Assembly: GCA_033852075.1 (NCBI GenBank)
Contig: JAWSVC010000010.1
Coordinates: 62,001-126,000, forward strand
Length of the DNA: 64,000 nt
Direction: 5' to 3'
Source: QZLE01 sp033852075
GTDB taxonomy: Bacteria > Pseudomonadota > Gammaproteobacteria > QZLD01
Shown here: piece by piece, positions 43,307 through 52,103 of the stretch
Layout: the number at the start of each line of letters is the position of its first letter
Position numbering within the stretch: position 1 is the stretch's first letter
Notes under the pieces: model-generated
Seen by the model: the letters and a program-made list of their open reading frames with translations, nothing else
The model's database searches: none
What the model was told of the DNA's origin: nothing
Made by a program: the position numbers and the translations under genes

Positions 43307-45187
43307 TTATAGCTTTGGATGCAGGTATGTGTATTCATTTAAAGAGGTTTTTATTAAAGAAGCAATTGTTTCGGAATCGATATGTGAATTATTATTTGGT
43401 TTGTGATTGTTAAATAGCTGTAAAACTGCATCAAGTATTTGGTCTGGCTGAAAATTAACTGTTCTTAGTACGTCGGTTATTGTGTCACCTCTACGGGTAT
43501 TTTTGATAATAAAACTATCATTTTCCAGCTTAACGTTTATTGAATGGGTGTCTCCAAATAGGTTATGGAGATCTCCGAGTATCTCTTGATATGCTCCAAC
43601 CATAAAGAAACCAATAATATAGCGGTCACCATGATTAAAGTGATGTACGGGTAAGGATTTTTCCAAGCCTGCTGCATCGACATATTTTTTTATCTGTCCA
43701 TCAGAATCACAGGTGATATCCAGTAATACTGCTCTTTTATCAGGCTTTTCGTCTAGTTTGTGAATGGGCATTATAGGAAAAATTTGTTCAATTCCCCAAA
43801 TGTCAGGCATTGACTGGAAAATGGATAGATTACAAAAAAGTTTATCCGCCAATTTTTCCGATAATTTATTAAATATGTTGGGGGCGTCTTTCCGTATTTC
43901 TTTGGTTTCCAGTATTTTTCTGCAGTAGTTGCGATATAGTGTTTCTGCATCCGCCTTAATTTTTAAAGTTAATTTTCCGGTTTTAAACAGATCTTGAATT
44001 TGCTTGTAGAGTTTTTGTGTATTTGTAAATGCAGTTTCGATATTGTGAATAGGGGCTAACAATGCTTGTTTGAGTTGCAAAATAAGTTCGTGAGAATCAG
44101 TTATAGATTCAATGTTGGTAATTTCCTGGCGATCAAAGTCTACAGTATTGGTTAGAATAATCGCATGTTGGGCGGTAAGTGCACGTCCGGATTCGCAGAT
44201 AATATCTGGTGGTTGGAGTTTGTAACTATTACAGATGTTGGTAATCGGCGATATTATTGCTTCGGCATATTCGGCAATTGAATAATTGGTCGAGCAAAAG
44301 CCGGTAGATTGAGAACCTTCATAGTCAACGCCAAGGCCGCCACCAACATCAATAACTTTAATGTCAACATCCAGTGTAGATATCTGTTGGAAATAACGAG
44401 CTATTTCGGTTGCGCCGGTTTTTATATGATTTAAATCGGTTATTTGTGAGCCGATATGGAAGTGTAATAATTTAAGGGATGATAGTAGGTCTAGGTTTGA
44501 TAATTGCTCAAGAGCCAGCAAAATTTGGGCTGTGGTTAATCCAAATTTAGAATCTTCGCCGCCAGAGTTTTGCCAATTGCCAGATCCTGCAGATGCTAAT
44601 CTTGCTCTTATGCCAAGAAGTGGAGTAATTTGGGTTTGTTTGGCAACATGGTTGATAAGAGGGATCTCTGAAATCTTTTCGATGACGATATATACCTTTA
44701 GCCCAATCTGTTGCCCTAATAGCGCAAGTCTGATGTATTCTTCATCCTTGTATCCATTGCAGATAACAGTTGAACCCGGAAGTGATTTTGCTAATACGGC
44801 AAGTAATTCAGGTTTACTTCCGGCTTCAAGACCAACGCGCTCTTTACCGTGGGATATTACCTCATCTATAACATCCTGTTGCTGATTAACCTTGATGGGG
44901 TAGATGATCCTGTGTTCTGCATGATAGTTATACTTATTCATTGCAGAGGAGAATGCTGATTCGATTCTATCAATGCGATTATGAATAATATCAAGAAAGC
45001 GAATAAGTATTGGGAATGTTAGTCCTGATTCGGATAATTTTTTTGAAAGAGAGTTAATGTCGATCTTAACCCCGTTTCGTCCTGGGGTTACACTTAGGTT
45101 GCCGTTTTCACTGATATCGAAATAGCCGTCCCCCCATTTTTCAATGTTGTAGGTTTTACGGCTGTCTGAAATGGTCCAGTTTGACAT
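43307..45187 (-). CDS. speA: Biosynthetic arginine decarboxylase
   Basis: PLP-dependent fold III decarboxylase converting arginine to agmatine, 626 residues. The PLP lysine is in IIYPIKVNQQQDVI, the glycine-rich PLP phosphate loop is around DVGGGLGVDYEGSQS, and the specificity residues lie in DITCDSDGQIKKYVD followed by FFMVGAYQEILGDLHNLFGD. The protein is complete. It is divergent from speE, which uses the polyamine products, across about 165 bases. Confidence 0.96.
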   Translation of the reverse strand: MSNWTISDSRKTYNIEKWGDGYFDISENGNLSVTPGRNGVKIDINSLSKKLSESGLTFPILIRFLDIIHNRIDRIESAFSSAMNKYNYHAEHRIIYPIKVNQQQDVIDEVISHGKERVGLEAGSKPELLAVLAKSLPGSTVICNGYKDEEYIRLALLGQQIGLKVYIVIEKISEIPLINHVAKQTQITPLLGIRARLASAGSGNWQNSGGEDSKFGLTTAQILLALEQLSNLDLLSSLKLLHFHIGSQITDLNHIKTGATEIARYFQQISTLDVDIKVIDVGGGLGVDYEGSQSTGFCSTNYSIAEYAEAIISPITNICNSYKLQPPDIICESGRALTAQHAIILTNTVDFDRQEITNIESITDSHELILQLKQALLAPIHNIETAFTNTQKLYKQIQDLFKTGKLTLKIKADAETLYRNYCRKILETKEIRKDAPNIFNKLSEKLADKLFCNLSIFQSMPDIWGIEQIFPIMPIHKLDEKPDKRAVLLDITCDSDGQIKKYVDAAGLEKSLPVHHFNHGDRYIIGFFMVGAYQEILGDLHNLFGDTHSINVKLENDSFIIKNTRRGDTITDVLRTVNFQPDQILDAVLQLFNNHKPNNNSHIDSETIASLIKTSLNEYTYLHPKL

Positions 45188-45353
45188 ATTTTTCTTTACA
45201 AAAATGATTCTTGTATGTAAATAGCATGATAGTTTATTGTGTGAAAACTATAGTGTGATTGCACAGTTTACACTACGTTTGAGTGCTAATAGCAATTAGT
45301 GAATAATATGCCTTTTCGCTCAAGTTGCAACACAAAAATTGGAGCAATTACCA

Positions 45354-46202
45354 GTGCTAGATAAAAATTGGTTTTCAGAGCCGTTTAGTGATGAAGGATT
45401 GGCTTTCTCGCTTAAAATTACCGAAAAGTTAGAAGAAGTACAGACCCCTTATCAAAAGATAGAAATTTATCAAACTGAGACATTTGGTCGTTTGATGGTG
45501 ATTGATGATTGCGTGATGCTGACTAGTCGCGATAATTTTATCTATCACGAGATGATGTCTCATCCTGCGCTTTCGCTGCACCCTGATCCGTGCAAGGTTT
45601 TGATTATTGGTGGTGGAGATTGTGGAACTATGCGCGAAGTATTAAAACATAAAGGTGTGCAGGAAGTTCATCAGGTTGATATTGATGAGCAGGTAACTCG
45701 CTTGTCAGAAAAATACTTTCCGGAATTGTGTGATAGCAATAATGATCCTCGTGCTCATCTTCATTTTAAAGATGGGGTTAAGTGGGTGCAAGATGCAGAA
45801 GATAATGCATTCGATATAGTGATTATTGATAGTACAGATCCGGTTGGTCCTGCAGAGGGTTTGTTTAAAGAAGATTTCTTTGCTGAATGCTGTCGCATTC
45901 TTAAAGATAACGGCATTTACGTGCAGCAGAGCGAATCACCATTGCTACATGCAGATACAATAATAAAAAATATGAGAACTGATCTACAAAATAGCGGATT
46001 TACTAAGGTTCAGACTTTAAACTTTCCTCAGTGCTGTTATCCGTCAGGATGGTGGTCTTGTACTCTTGCAAGCAAAGAAAATGATTTGGATCAAATGGTT
46101 AACGTTGATGATGGTATTAAAACCAAGTATTACAATGAGAATATGCATCTTGCAGCGAAGGCAATTCCTCAATTTTGTTTGCAACTTTGGCAGGAAAACT
46201 AA
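45354..46202 (+). CDS. speE: Polyamine aminopropyltransferase (spermidine synthase)
   Basis: Transfers aminopropyl from decarboxylated SAM to putrescine. The 282-residue reading from GTG 45354 has GGAG nine bases upstream; TTG 45339 is less well placed. Family motifs are YQTETFGRLMVIDDCVMLTS, FIYHEMMSHPA, VLIIGGGDCGTMREVLKH, the VDIDEQV acceptor-binding Asp, VIIDSTDPVGPAEGLF and YPSGWWSC. It is divergently paired with speA. The speD gene supplying decarboxylated SAM is not in the window. Confidence 0.95.
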   Translation: MLDKNWFSEPFSDEGLAFSLKITEKLEEVQTPYQKIEIYQTETFGRLMVIDDCVMLTSRDNFIYHEMMSHPALSLHPDPCKVLIIGGGDCGTMREVLKHKGVQEVHQVDIDEQVTRLSEKYFPELCDSNNDPRAHLHFKDGVKWVQDAEDNAFDIVIIDSTDPVGPAEGLFKEDFFAECCRILKDNGIYVQQSESPLLHADTIIKNMRTDLQNSGFTKVQTLNFPQCCYPSGWWSCTLASKENDLDQMVNVDDGIKTKYYNENMHLAAKAIPQFCLQLWQEN

Positions 46203-46313
46203 ATAAAACCTTCTAAAATTATATTTAGCTGAAGTTCATGTTTTAATATGTATCGGGCATGAGCTAGCTAATAGTTGTTAACGGAATAAAATAGATACAG
46301 AAGGTTAAATTCG

Positions 46314-47558
46314 ATGGGATCGATTATTAAGCTATTGCTTGTGGTTGTATGTTCTTCAGTTCTAATGCTAGCAATTGGAGTGTACAGCGGTTCTAAGTAT
46401 TCGGGGCTTGTATCCGAAGCTAAAGAAATGGTGCAGGGTAAGTCTGCTGAAAAGGTCGAACAAGTTTTTGATGAGCTTGAGGAAGAGATTGGTTCTGCTC
46501 AAACTATGTCAGCCATACTGCTAGCGGTAATTGCAGTAGCTACACTAGCTGTATTCTTCTTTGTTGCCAATTTCGCTGTTTTTGGACAGCTGCAGAAACT
46601 TAAAGAATCAATTGTAGGGGCTGAAACGGGAAAGATAGGAGTTAATGAGTCCATTCAGGAATCCTTGTCGGGTGACTTTGCGCAGATGGCCGGATCGCTT
46701 AAAGGATATAAAGACTTTTTAGCAAAACAGCTAGGAGATATTTCTGCATCTGTTGATAAGTGCGCTAGTGCTGTTGGTGGGGCTAGCGGCAATGAAAAAG
46801 GGATGATTCTCGAGCAGAAAGACGAAGTTGATAAGGTTGCAACGGCTATGACAGAAATGTCAGCTACAGTGCATGAGGTGGCAAGAAATGCTACAGAAGC
46901 AGCTGAAGCTGCGCAGCGGGCTGATGAAGAAACAACGAAGGGTAAAATGGTAGTGTCTCAGGCCATTGAAGCAATTGACCTGCTTGCCAATGAGGTTAAT
47001 GATGCTGCGCAGGTGATTCATAGGTTGGAACAGGATAGTGACGAGATTGGAGCGGTTCTTGATGTAATTCGTGGTATTGCGGAACAAACCAATCTTCTGG
47101 CTCTTAATGCTGCTATTGAGGCTGCAAGAGCTGGTGAGCAGGGGCGTGGTTTTGCGGTTGTTGCAGACGAAGTGCGAACTTTGGCTCAAAGAACTCAGCA
47201 GTCGACTCAAGAGATTCAGAATATGATTGAAAGATTGCAGTCGGGTGCTCAGGATGCTGTAAAAGCTATGGAGCAGGGAAGGAGCCGTGCTCAAGTTGGT
47301 GTTGAGCAGGCGGCAGAAGCAGGCACCTCGCTAGAAACTATTGCGCAGGCAGTAGGTACAATTTCTGATATGAATACTCAAATCGCAACCGCGGCTGAAG
47401 AGCAAAGTGTAGTTGCTGAGGAGATTAATCTTAATATTGTAAGTATTTCTGATATGGCAGATAAGATCGCAAGTGAGAGTGGTGCAGGTGATCTTGGTGC
47501 AGGTCAGGTTACTGCTGCATGTGAAGAGATACGTACCGCAGTTAGAATGCTTAGTTAA
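46314..47558 (+). CDS. Methyl-accepting chemotaxis protein with minimal periplasmic part
   Basis: Chemoreceptor signalling protein of 414 residues. It has two membrane helices (about 5-24 and 64-87) separated by only about 40 residues, too little for a normal ligand-binding domain. The cytoplasmic signalling tip IAEQTNLLALNAAIEAARAG and EQGRGFAVVADEVRTLAQRT is intact, with Gln/Glu-rich methylation helices on either side. There is no recognisable PAS or dCache domain. It may sense membrane state or another receptor rather than a ligand. It ends at its own terminator. Confidence 0.9.
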   Translation: MGSIIKLLLVVVCSSVLMLAIGVYSGSKYSGLVSEAKEMVQGKSAEKVEQVFDELEEEIGSAQTMSAILLAVIAVATLAVFFFVANFAVFGQLQKLKESIVGAETGKIGVNESIQESLSGDFAQMAGSLKGYKDFLAKQLGDISASVDKCASAVGGASGNEKGMILEQKDEVDKVATAMTEMSATVHEVARNATEAAEAAQRADEETTKGKMVVSQAIEAIDLLANEVNDAAQVIHRLEQDSDEIGAVLDVIRGIAEQTNLLALNAAIEAARAGEQGRGFAVVADEVRTLAQRTQQSTQEIQNMIERLQSGAQDAVKAMEQGRSRAQVGVEQAAEAGTSLETIAQAVGTISDMNTQIATAAEEQSVVAEEINLNIVSISDMADKIASESGAGDLGAGQVTAACEEIRTAVRMLS

Positions 47559-47584
47559 TTATTATTAATAAATACATGAAAAAG

Positions 47585-47609
47585 CCTGGTTTTTTTACCA
47601 GGTTTTTTT
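47585..47609 (+). terminator. Intrinsic terminator after the chemoreceptor gene
   Basis: CCTGGT, loop of six T, ACCAGG and seven T residues, 26 bases after the stop. Confidence 0.85.
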
Positions 47610-47657
47610 ATATGCTATGCAATTTATAATTTGTGTCTATAAATAAAATTTGCACGC

Positions 47658-47689
47658 AAAAAAGCAAGAGTAAGACAAGTTACTCTCGC
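47658..47689 (-). terminator. Intrinsic terminator after rpsT
   Basis: On the minus strand GCGAGAGTAA, loop CTTGTC, TTACTCTTGC and then six T residues (47658-47663). The stem has one mismatch and lies about 60 bases after the rpsT stop. Confidence 0.85.
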
Positions 47690-47748
47690 TTTAGAAAACT
47701 TTTATACTGCTTTAGGTATATCCAGTCAGATATATAACGATGCAGTTC

Positions 47749-48009
47749 TTAAAGAGCGCGGATTTTAGCGTTCAAGCGGCTCTTATGACGTGCGGCTTTG
47801 TTTTTATGGATAAGACCTTTAGTAGCCATGCGGTCAATAATAGGAACTGCTATTTTGTACGCTTCTTCTGCTGCTGTTTTCTCTCCAGCTTCAATTGCGT
47901 ATACGGTTTTCTTGATATATGTTCTTAACATTGAACGCTGACTAGCATTGCGTACACGATTGCTTTCTGCTTGTCTTGCTCTTTTTTTAGCTTGTGGACT
48001 GTTAGCCAA
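47749..48009 (-). CDS. rpsT: Small ribosomal subunit protein S20
   Basis: Primary 16S rRNA-binding ribosomal protein of 86 residues, rich in Lys and Arg: ANSPQAKKRARQAESNRVRN at the start and AARHKSRLNAKIRAL at the end. The start codon is TTG (48007-48009). A UUG start is also found in E. coli rpsT, where it is linked to autoregulation. GGAG lies seven bases upstream. A good sigma-70 promoter is visible upstream and a terminator downstream, so it is a single-gene unit. Confidence 0.96.
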   Translation of the reverse strand: MANSPQAKKRARQAESNRVRNASQRSMLRTYIKKTVYAIEAGEKTAAEEAYKIAVPIIDRMATKGLIHKNKAARHKSRLNAKIRAL

Positions 48010-48053
48010 TTTTTATCTCCAAAAATAATTATTGGGTCTGTAAAAGGGTGCTT

Positions 48054-48082
48054 ACTATGCTGATTTTCTCGCGTTTTGTCAA
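48054..48082 (-). promoter_or_regulatory. rpsT promoter
   Basis: On the minus strand TTGACA (48077-48082) and CATAGT (48054-48059) are separated by 17 bases, a sigma-70-like arrangement about 45 bases before the rpsT start. Confidence 0.65.
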
Positions 48083-48221
48083 GTTACTATCCCAAAAAAA
48101 TATTAAAGATTTGTGAGTTGTTTTAAGGGAATGGGGATAGGGGGGAAATCATCGTGGTTGCTTGTAATATCTTATTGATAATTAATATATAATCTGTATT
48201 TAGAATAAATAGGAATAGCAA

Positions 48222-49475
48222 TTGAAGAACGTCGGGAAATATTTGCAAAAATACGCTGAACCATTTGCAAGGTTGTCAATTGAGTTGCCATTTGTATTTG
48301 ATAATGTGGTGGTTATTCCTGCATTTGATGAGGGGCAGGCATTTCTTGAGCAAAAAAACTTTGCGCAGGGCGGTAGCAATCTAGTAATCGTAGTAGTTAA
48401 TGCTCCTGAGCAGGAGGTGGATCAGTCTAGGTTGGATAGAACTAAGTTATTGCTTGAGTATATCTATAAAGAAATGATCATCTTATGGAAGAATGATTTA
48501 GGTATGGCATTGCTTAAAAATGAGAAAATTGGATATTCTTTATTTGTAGTGGATTGTGTATCTATTGGGAGAAGGATTCCAGATAAGATGGGGGTTGGAA
48601 TGGCACGTAAGATTGGTGCTGATATAGCGGTGAATCTTATTTATAGTGCCCAAATTAGGTCACGAACTATTTTCTCAACTGATGCAGATGTGCAAATTCC
48701 AGATGGATATTTAAAGTCAATAGATGGCCCTGATCTTCGGATTTCAGGATATACATTTCCTTTTTCTCACAATCCTGATTATGGGTTTGATATGGCGATG
48801 CAGCTTTATGAGTTTTCGTTACATTATTATGTGGTGGGGCTTAAATATGCTGGGTCTGGTTATGCGTTCCATACTATAGGTAGCTGTTTGGCTTTTGATG
48901 TTGAGGCTTATGCGAAGGTTAGGGGGTTTCCTAAGCGGGCTGCAGGAGAGGATTTTTATCTGTTAAATAAGCTGGCGAAGGTGGGAGTGATTAAGTCTTT
49001 AGCAAGGCCTGTAGTTAAAATTGCCGGGCGTGGGTCTGATAGAGTTCCGTTTGGTACTGGGCCGGCAATTACTAAGATAGCTGGTTTGGAATCACCTTTG
49101 GAGCAATATCGCTTTTATAATCCAGCGGTATTTAAGTGCCTTAAAATTTTTTTACAATCTTTGTGGCGGTATTGGAAAACTAATGGTTCTGATGTTGTTT
49201 TTAATGAATATAATGAGCAGATTGTGGGCGCGTTGCGGGGTATTGGATTTTATTCGGTACTGTATAAGTTGAGAGGGCAGGCAAAGAGTCAGGAGCAGTT
49301 TTTACGTGCGAGTTATGATTGGTTTGATGCCTTTAAAACGTTGAAGTTTATACATTACCTGCGAGATAATTTTTTTTCATCGGTATTAATAGGTGAACTT
49401 CATGGGGGGGAATTTGTCTCAGAATTAGTAAAACAATATCCTGCTTTGTTTAAGCATGAATTAGCAGTACAATAG
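48222..49475 (+). CDS. Family 2-like glycosyltransferase
   Basis: Probable GT-A fold glycosyltransferase of 417 residues with no clear membrane helix. The donor-binding strand reads FVFDNVVVIPAFDE, the metal motif is STDADV (153-157), and a GFPKRAAGEDFYLLNKLAKVG segment (236-255) is the acceptor-side ED motif of GT2 enzymes. The helical C-terminal third, about 290-417, is unassigned. It starts at TTG 48222 with AGGA seven bases upstream. No polysaccharide genes surround it. Donor and acceptor are unknown. Confidence 0.75.
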   Translation: MKNVGKYLQKYAEPFARLSIELPFVFDNVVVIPAFDEGQAFLEQKNFAQGGSNLVIVVVNAPEQEVDQSRLDRTKLLLEYIYKEMIILWKNDLGMALLKNEKIGYSLFVVDCVSIGRRIPDKMGVGMARKIGADIAVNLIYSAQIRSRTIFSTDADVQIPDGYLKSIDGPDLRISGYTFPFSHNPDYGFDMAMQLYEFSLHYYVVGLKYAGSGYAFHTIGSCLAFDVEAYAKVRGFPKRAAGEDFYLLNKLAKVGVIKSLARPVVKIAGRGSDRVPFGTGPAITKIAGLESPLEQYRFYNPAVFKCLKIFLQSLWRYWKTNGSDVVFNEYNEQIVGALRGIGFYSVLYKLRGQAKSQEQFLRASYDWFDAFKTLKFIHYLRDNFFSSVLIGELHGGEFVSELVKQYPALFKHELAVQ

Positions 49476-49508
49476 GGTGTCATTTCGGGTTATCTTATTA
49501 AGGTGTCT

Positions 49509-49799
49509 ATGAAATTTGGTAAATTGCTAAAGTTGATCGCGATACTGTTGGTGGTAATGGTGGTAGTGAAGGTTCTTCCTCCGCTATTGGGTCCCTATTG
49601 GGATGCGTTTTATAATCCAGATTCGGTTTTGATTGAGAAGAAAAAGGAAAATATCAAGGCGCGTAATCAGGAGGATCATGATTGGATTGGTGATTCGCTT
49701 AATATGGAAAAAAAATTGAATGACTCTAAGGATCAGCGTTATAAAGAGATAGACCCTGTATACGTCCCCCCGGAAGATGATGAGTGGAACGAAGATTAA
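49509..49799 (+). CDS. Small single-pass membrane protein
   Basis: Not recognised. The 96-residue product from ATG 49509 has one N-terminal membrane helix (LKLIAILLVVMVVVKVLPPL) and a charged tail that ends in acidic residues, PEDDEWNED. AAGG six bases upstream supports this start over GTG 49503. It lies 33 bases after the glycosyltransferase gene and may be its membrane partner, a guess based only on spacing. Confidence 0.7.
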   Translation: MKFGKLLKLIAILLVVMVVVKVLPPLLGPYWDAFYNPDSVLIEKKKENIKARNQEDHDWIGDSLNMEKKLNDSKDQRYKEIDPVYVPPEDDEWNED

Positions 49800-49815
49800 G
49801 TGCAATCGTGTATAT

Positions 49816-50481
49816 TTAAAGTATTTTGTTATTGCTTAGCCATTCAACCGCTGTTGGAATTGTCATTATCAGAGTATAACCTCCAAAGGCAATTAATAGT
49901 AATCCACTTATAGATGCTACAATTCTAGGATGTTGGCTGATTATTCCAACCTTTTGGCGAAATGCTTGGGTTGAGTAGCCTGCTAATAATATCGGTATTG
50001 AAAATCCTATTGCGTATACGATTAATAAAGATATTCCATATATCATGCTTTGTTCGGATGCGATTTTGGCAAATACACTGGAAAGTGTTGGACCAACACA
50101 TGGTATCCAAATAACTCCTAAAGATAGACCTAAAAAGAATCCGGAAAAATATCCGTTCTCATTGGTTTGGATATTGGATAAAAATCCTAGACGTTTGAAT
50201 GGATTAAATCCTAGTAGCATTGTTGCGCCAAATATGCATATTATTCCACCAGAAAATCTTTCCAGCATAACCATGTTGTCGGTAAGTAGATGAAAAAATG
50301 CGCTGCTGATAACTCCCATTATGATGAAGCTAATAGATAATCCCATAACGATAAGTAAAGGACGATGTTTGCTGTCCTCAGTGCTTCCGGTTACGATTAT
50401 TGGTAAAACAGGAAGTACGCATGGTGACGCAACGCTAATAAGCCCAGCGCCAATAGCAAAGGCAAAATCAACTGGATTCAT
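49816..50481 (-). CDS. ccdA: CcdA-type transmembrane thiol electron carrier
   Basis: Six-helix membrane protein of 221 residues from the CcdA/DsbD-gamma family, which passes electrons from cytoplasmic thioredoxin to periplasmic thiol proteins. Both redox cysteines are present in their proline-rich contexts: SPCVLPVLPI near residue 20 and VIWIPCVGPT near residue 127. It follows a periplasmic thioredoxin-like gene by 12 bases, so that protein is the likely electron acceptor. It could serve cytochrome c maturation, but no other ccm genes are nearby. Confidence 0.9.
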   Translation of the reverse strand: MNPVDFAFAIGAGLISVASPCVLPVLPIIVTGSTEDSKHRPLLIVMGLSISFIIMGVISSAFFHLLTDNMVMLERFSGGIICIFGATMLLGFNPFKRLGFLSNIQTNENGYFSGFFLGLSLGVIWIPCVGPTLSSVFAKIASEQSMIYGISLLIVYAIGFSIPILLAGYSTQAFRQKVGIISQHPRIVASISGLLLIAFGGYTLIMTIPTAVEWLSNNKIL

Positions 50482-50493
50482 AGTGTGTCTCGG

Positions 50494-50895
50494 TTATTTT
50501 AATTCGTTTAAAGCACTAGTTATTTCGTCTACAGATCTGATTCCTGGAGGAAAGTGCTTAGAAACATTGCCATTTGCATCTAATAGTACCAAAGATGGCA
50601 GGCTGCGAATGCCATAGCGGCTGAATGAAAAACGGCTCATTGGGTCAGTCGTTGAGATGTAGCTAACGTCGGCTTTGGTAGAAATTTGTTCCATGCTTTG
50701 TTTTAAAATTTTAGCTTGCCGCTGGCAAGGTGCTCCATTTGGATTTAGAAAGAACAATAATGTTCCTTTTTCAATGGCTTTTTCTATGGTTGTTGTAGGT
50801 TTTTCTGTTTCTTGTTTATTTGTTTGCGTGGTTGCAAAGCTAATTGAGCTGATTGAAAGAATAATGGCTGCAAATCCGATAAGAGTTTTTTTCAT
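50494..50895 (-). CDS. Exported thioredoxin-like protein with a single cysteine
   Basis: Periplasmic thioredoxin-fold protein of 133 residues with signal peptide MKKTLIGFAAIILSISSISF. The active-site strand reads LLFFLNPNGAPCQRQAKIL: where thioredoxins have CxxC, this has GAPC, keeping only the second cysteine (Cys57), and no other cysteine exists in the protein. The cis-Pro loop RSLPSLVLLD is intact. It precedes ccdA in the same operon. Family membership is clear; the redox role, perhaps through mixed disulfides, is not. Confidence 0.85.
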   Translation of the reverse strand: MKKTLIGFAAIILSISSISFATTQTNKQETEKPTTTIEKAIEKGTLLFFLNPNGAPCQRQAKILKQSMEQISTKADVSYISTTDPMSRFSFSRYGIRSLPSLVLLDANGNVSKHFPPGIRSVDEITSALNELK

Positions 50896-51059
50896 AATTG
50901 TTCTCGAAAGTAAGTTAAAAATCCGAAGCTAATATCGTAACAATATTACTGGCTATGGGTCAAGGTTTCTATAGTTTATGACTAGGTTTTTATGAAGTTA
51001 TGTATTTAACTAAAAAAGAGTCTGTGCCGCAGTCGAAAAAAATTAAATAAATATATTGT

Positions 51060-51929
51060 TTAAGCAGAGATAAAAGTTTTAAGCTTTTTCATTGCATTCT
51101 TTTCAAGTTGTCTGATTCTTTCGGCAGAAACATTATATTCGGCAGCTAGATCGTGTAATGTTGCTTTGTCTTCGTTTAGCCAGCGGCGTTTAAGAATGTC
51201 CTGGCTTCTGGCGTCAAGCCTTTCTAAGGCTTCGGTTAGACCGTTTAGTGAATTATTTGCTGATTCGCTGTTTTCTACTAAAAGAGCAGGGTCAGTGCTG
51301 TGATCTTCGAGGTAGTTTGCCGGAGCATAAGTTGTTTGTTCGTCACTATCGTCAGATGGGGCGTCAAATGTAACATCATTGGCAGCTAGGCGTGATTCCA
51401 TTTCCAAGACGGTTTCTGGCTTTACGCCCAGATCATTTGCTACTGCTTCAACCTCTTCGTTATTCATCCAGCCCAGACGTTTTTTGGCTTTGCGTAGATT
51501 AAAGAACAGTTTGCGTTGTGCTTTGGTGGTTGCAACCTTAACAATACGCCAGTTTTTAATTACAAAGTCATGAATTTCGGATTTAATCCAGTGTACGGCA
51601 AAAGATATTAGGCGTACCCCCATTTCTGGGTTGAAGCGTTTAACTGCCTTCATGAGGCCGATATTGCCTTCCTGGATTAGATCATTTAGGGCAAGGCCAT
51701 AGCCTTTAAACCCTTTGGCGATGTGGACTACAAAACGTAGGTGAGACATAACTAGCTTGCGTGCAGCTTCAAGATCTTGCTCATAAAAGAATTTACAGGC
51801 AAGCTCATGTTCTTCTTCGGCGCTAAGAATTGGGATTTCGCGGATTTGCAGCTGATACGCTTCTTCGCTACCAGCGATTAATACAGGCAAAGTGGATTGG
51901 TTTCTTGCTATAAGTGCGGTTCCGGTCAT
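51060..51929 (-). CDS. rpoH: Heat-shock sigma factor RpoH (sigma-32)
   Basis: Alternative sigma factor for heat-shock genes, 289 residues from ATG 51929; the reading from 51959 adds ten residues. Region 2 shows LVMSHLRFVVHIAKGFKGYG and the DLIQEGNIGLMKAVKRFNP core segment; the RpoH box appears as QRKLFFNLRKAK; region 4 has LHDLAAEYNVSAERIRQLEK. It follows ftsX about 175 bases downstream, the conserved ftsYEX-rpoH order. In relatives its translation is controlled by mRNA structure; that was not tested here. Confidence 0.96.
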   Translation of the reverse strand: MTGTALIARNQSTLPVLIAGSEEAYQLQIREIPILSAEEEHELACKFFYEQDLEAARKLVMSHLRFVVHIAKGFKGYGLALNDLIQEGNIGLMKAVKRFNPEMGVRLISFAVHWIKSEIHDFVIKNWRIVKVATTKAQRKLFFNLRKAKKRLGWMNNEEVEAVANDLGVKPETVLEMESRLAANDVTFDAPSDDSDEQTTYAPANYLEDHSTDPALLVENSESANNSLNGLTEALERLDARSQDILKRRWLNEDKATLHDLAAEYNVSAERIRQLEKNAMKKLKTFISA

Positions 51930-52103
51930 TTTTATCTCTTCCCAATTGTAAGTAGCCAATGTCTCTTTTGGACAATTAAGGCCATGCTATTCTAGCAGGC
52001 AAATGATTAGATTTCCACTAGTGGGAAAAGTTCCAACAATATATGTAAAAAAATCACTATATATTGGATAGGTTGCGGGGATATTGCGAACCGATTGATT
52101 ACC

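Noticed and set aside
52011..52027. Palindrome TTTCCACTAGTGGGAAA upstream of rpoH as an operator
   Set aside because: Imperfect and single; similar ACTAGTGG words occur elsewhere in A/T-rich gaps.
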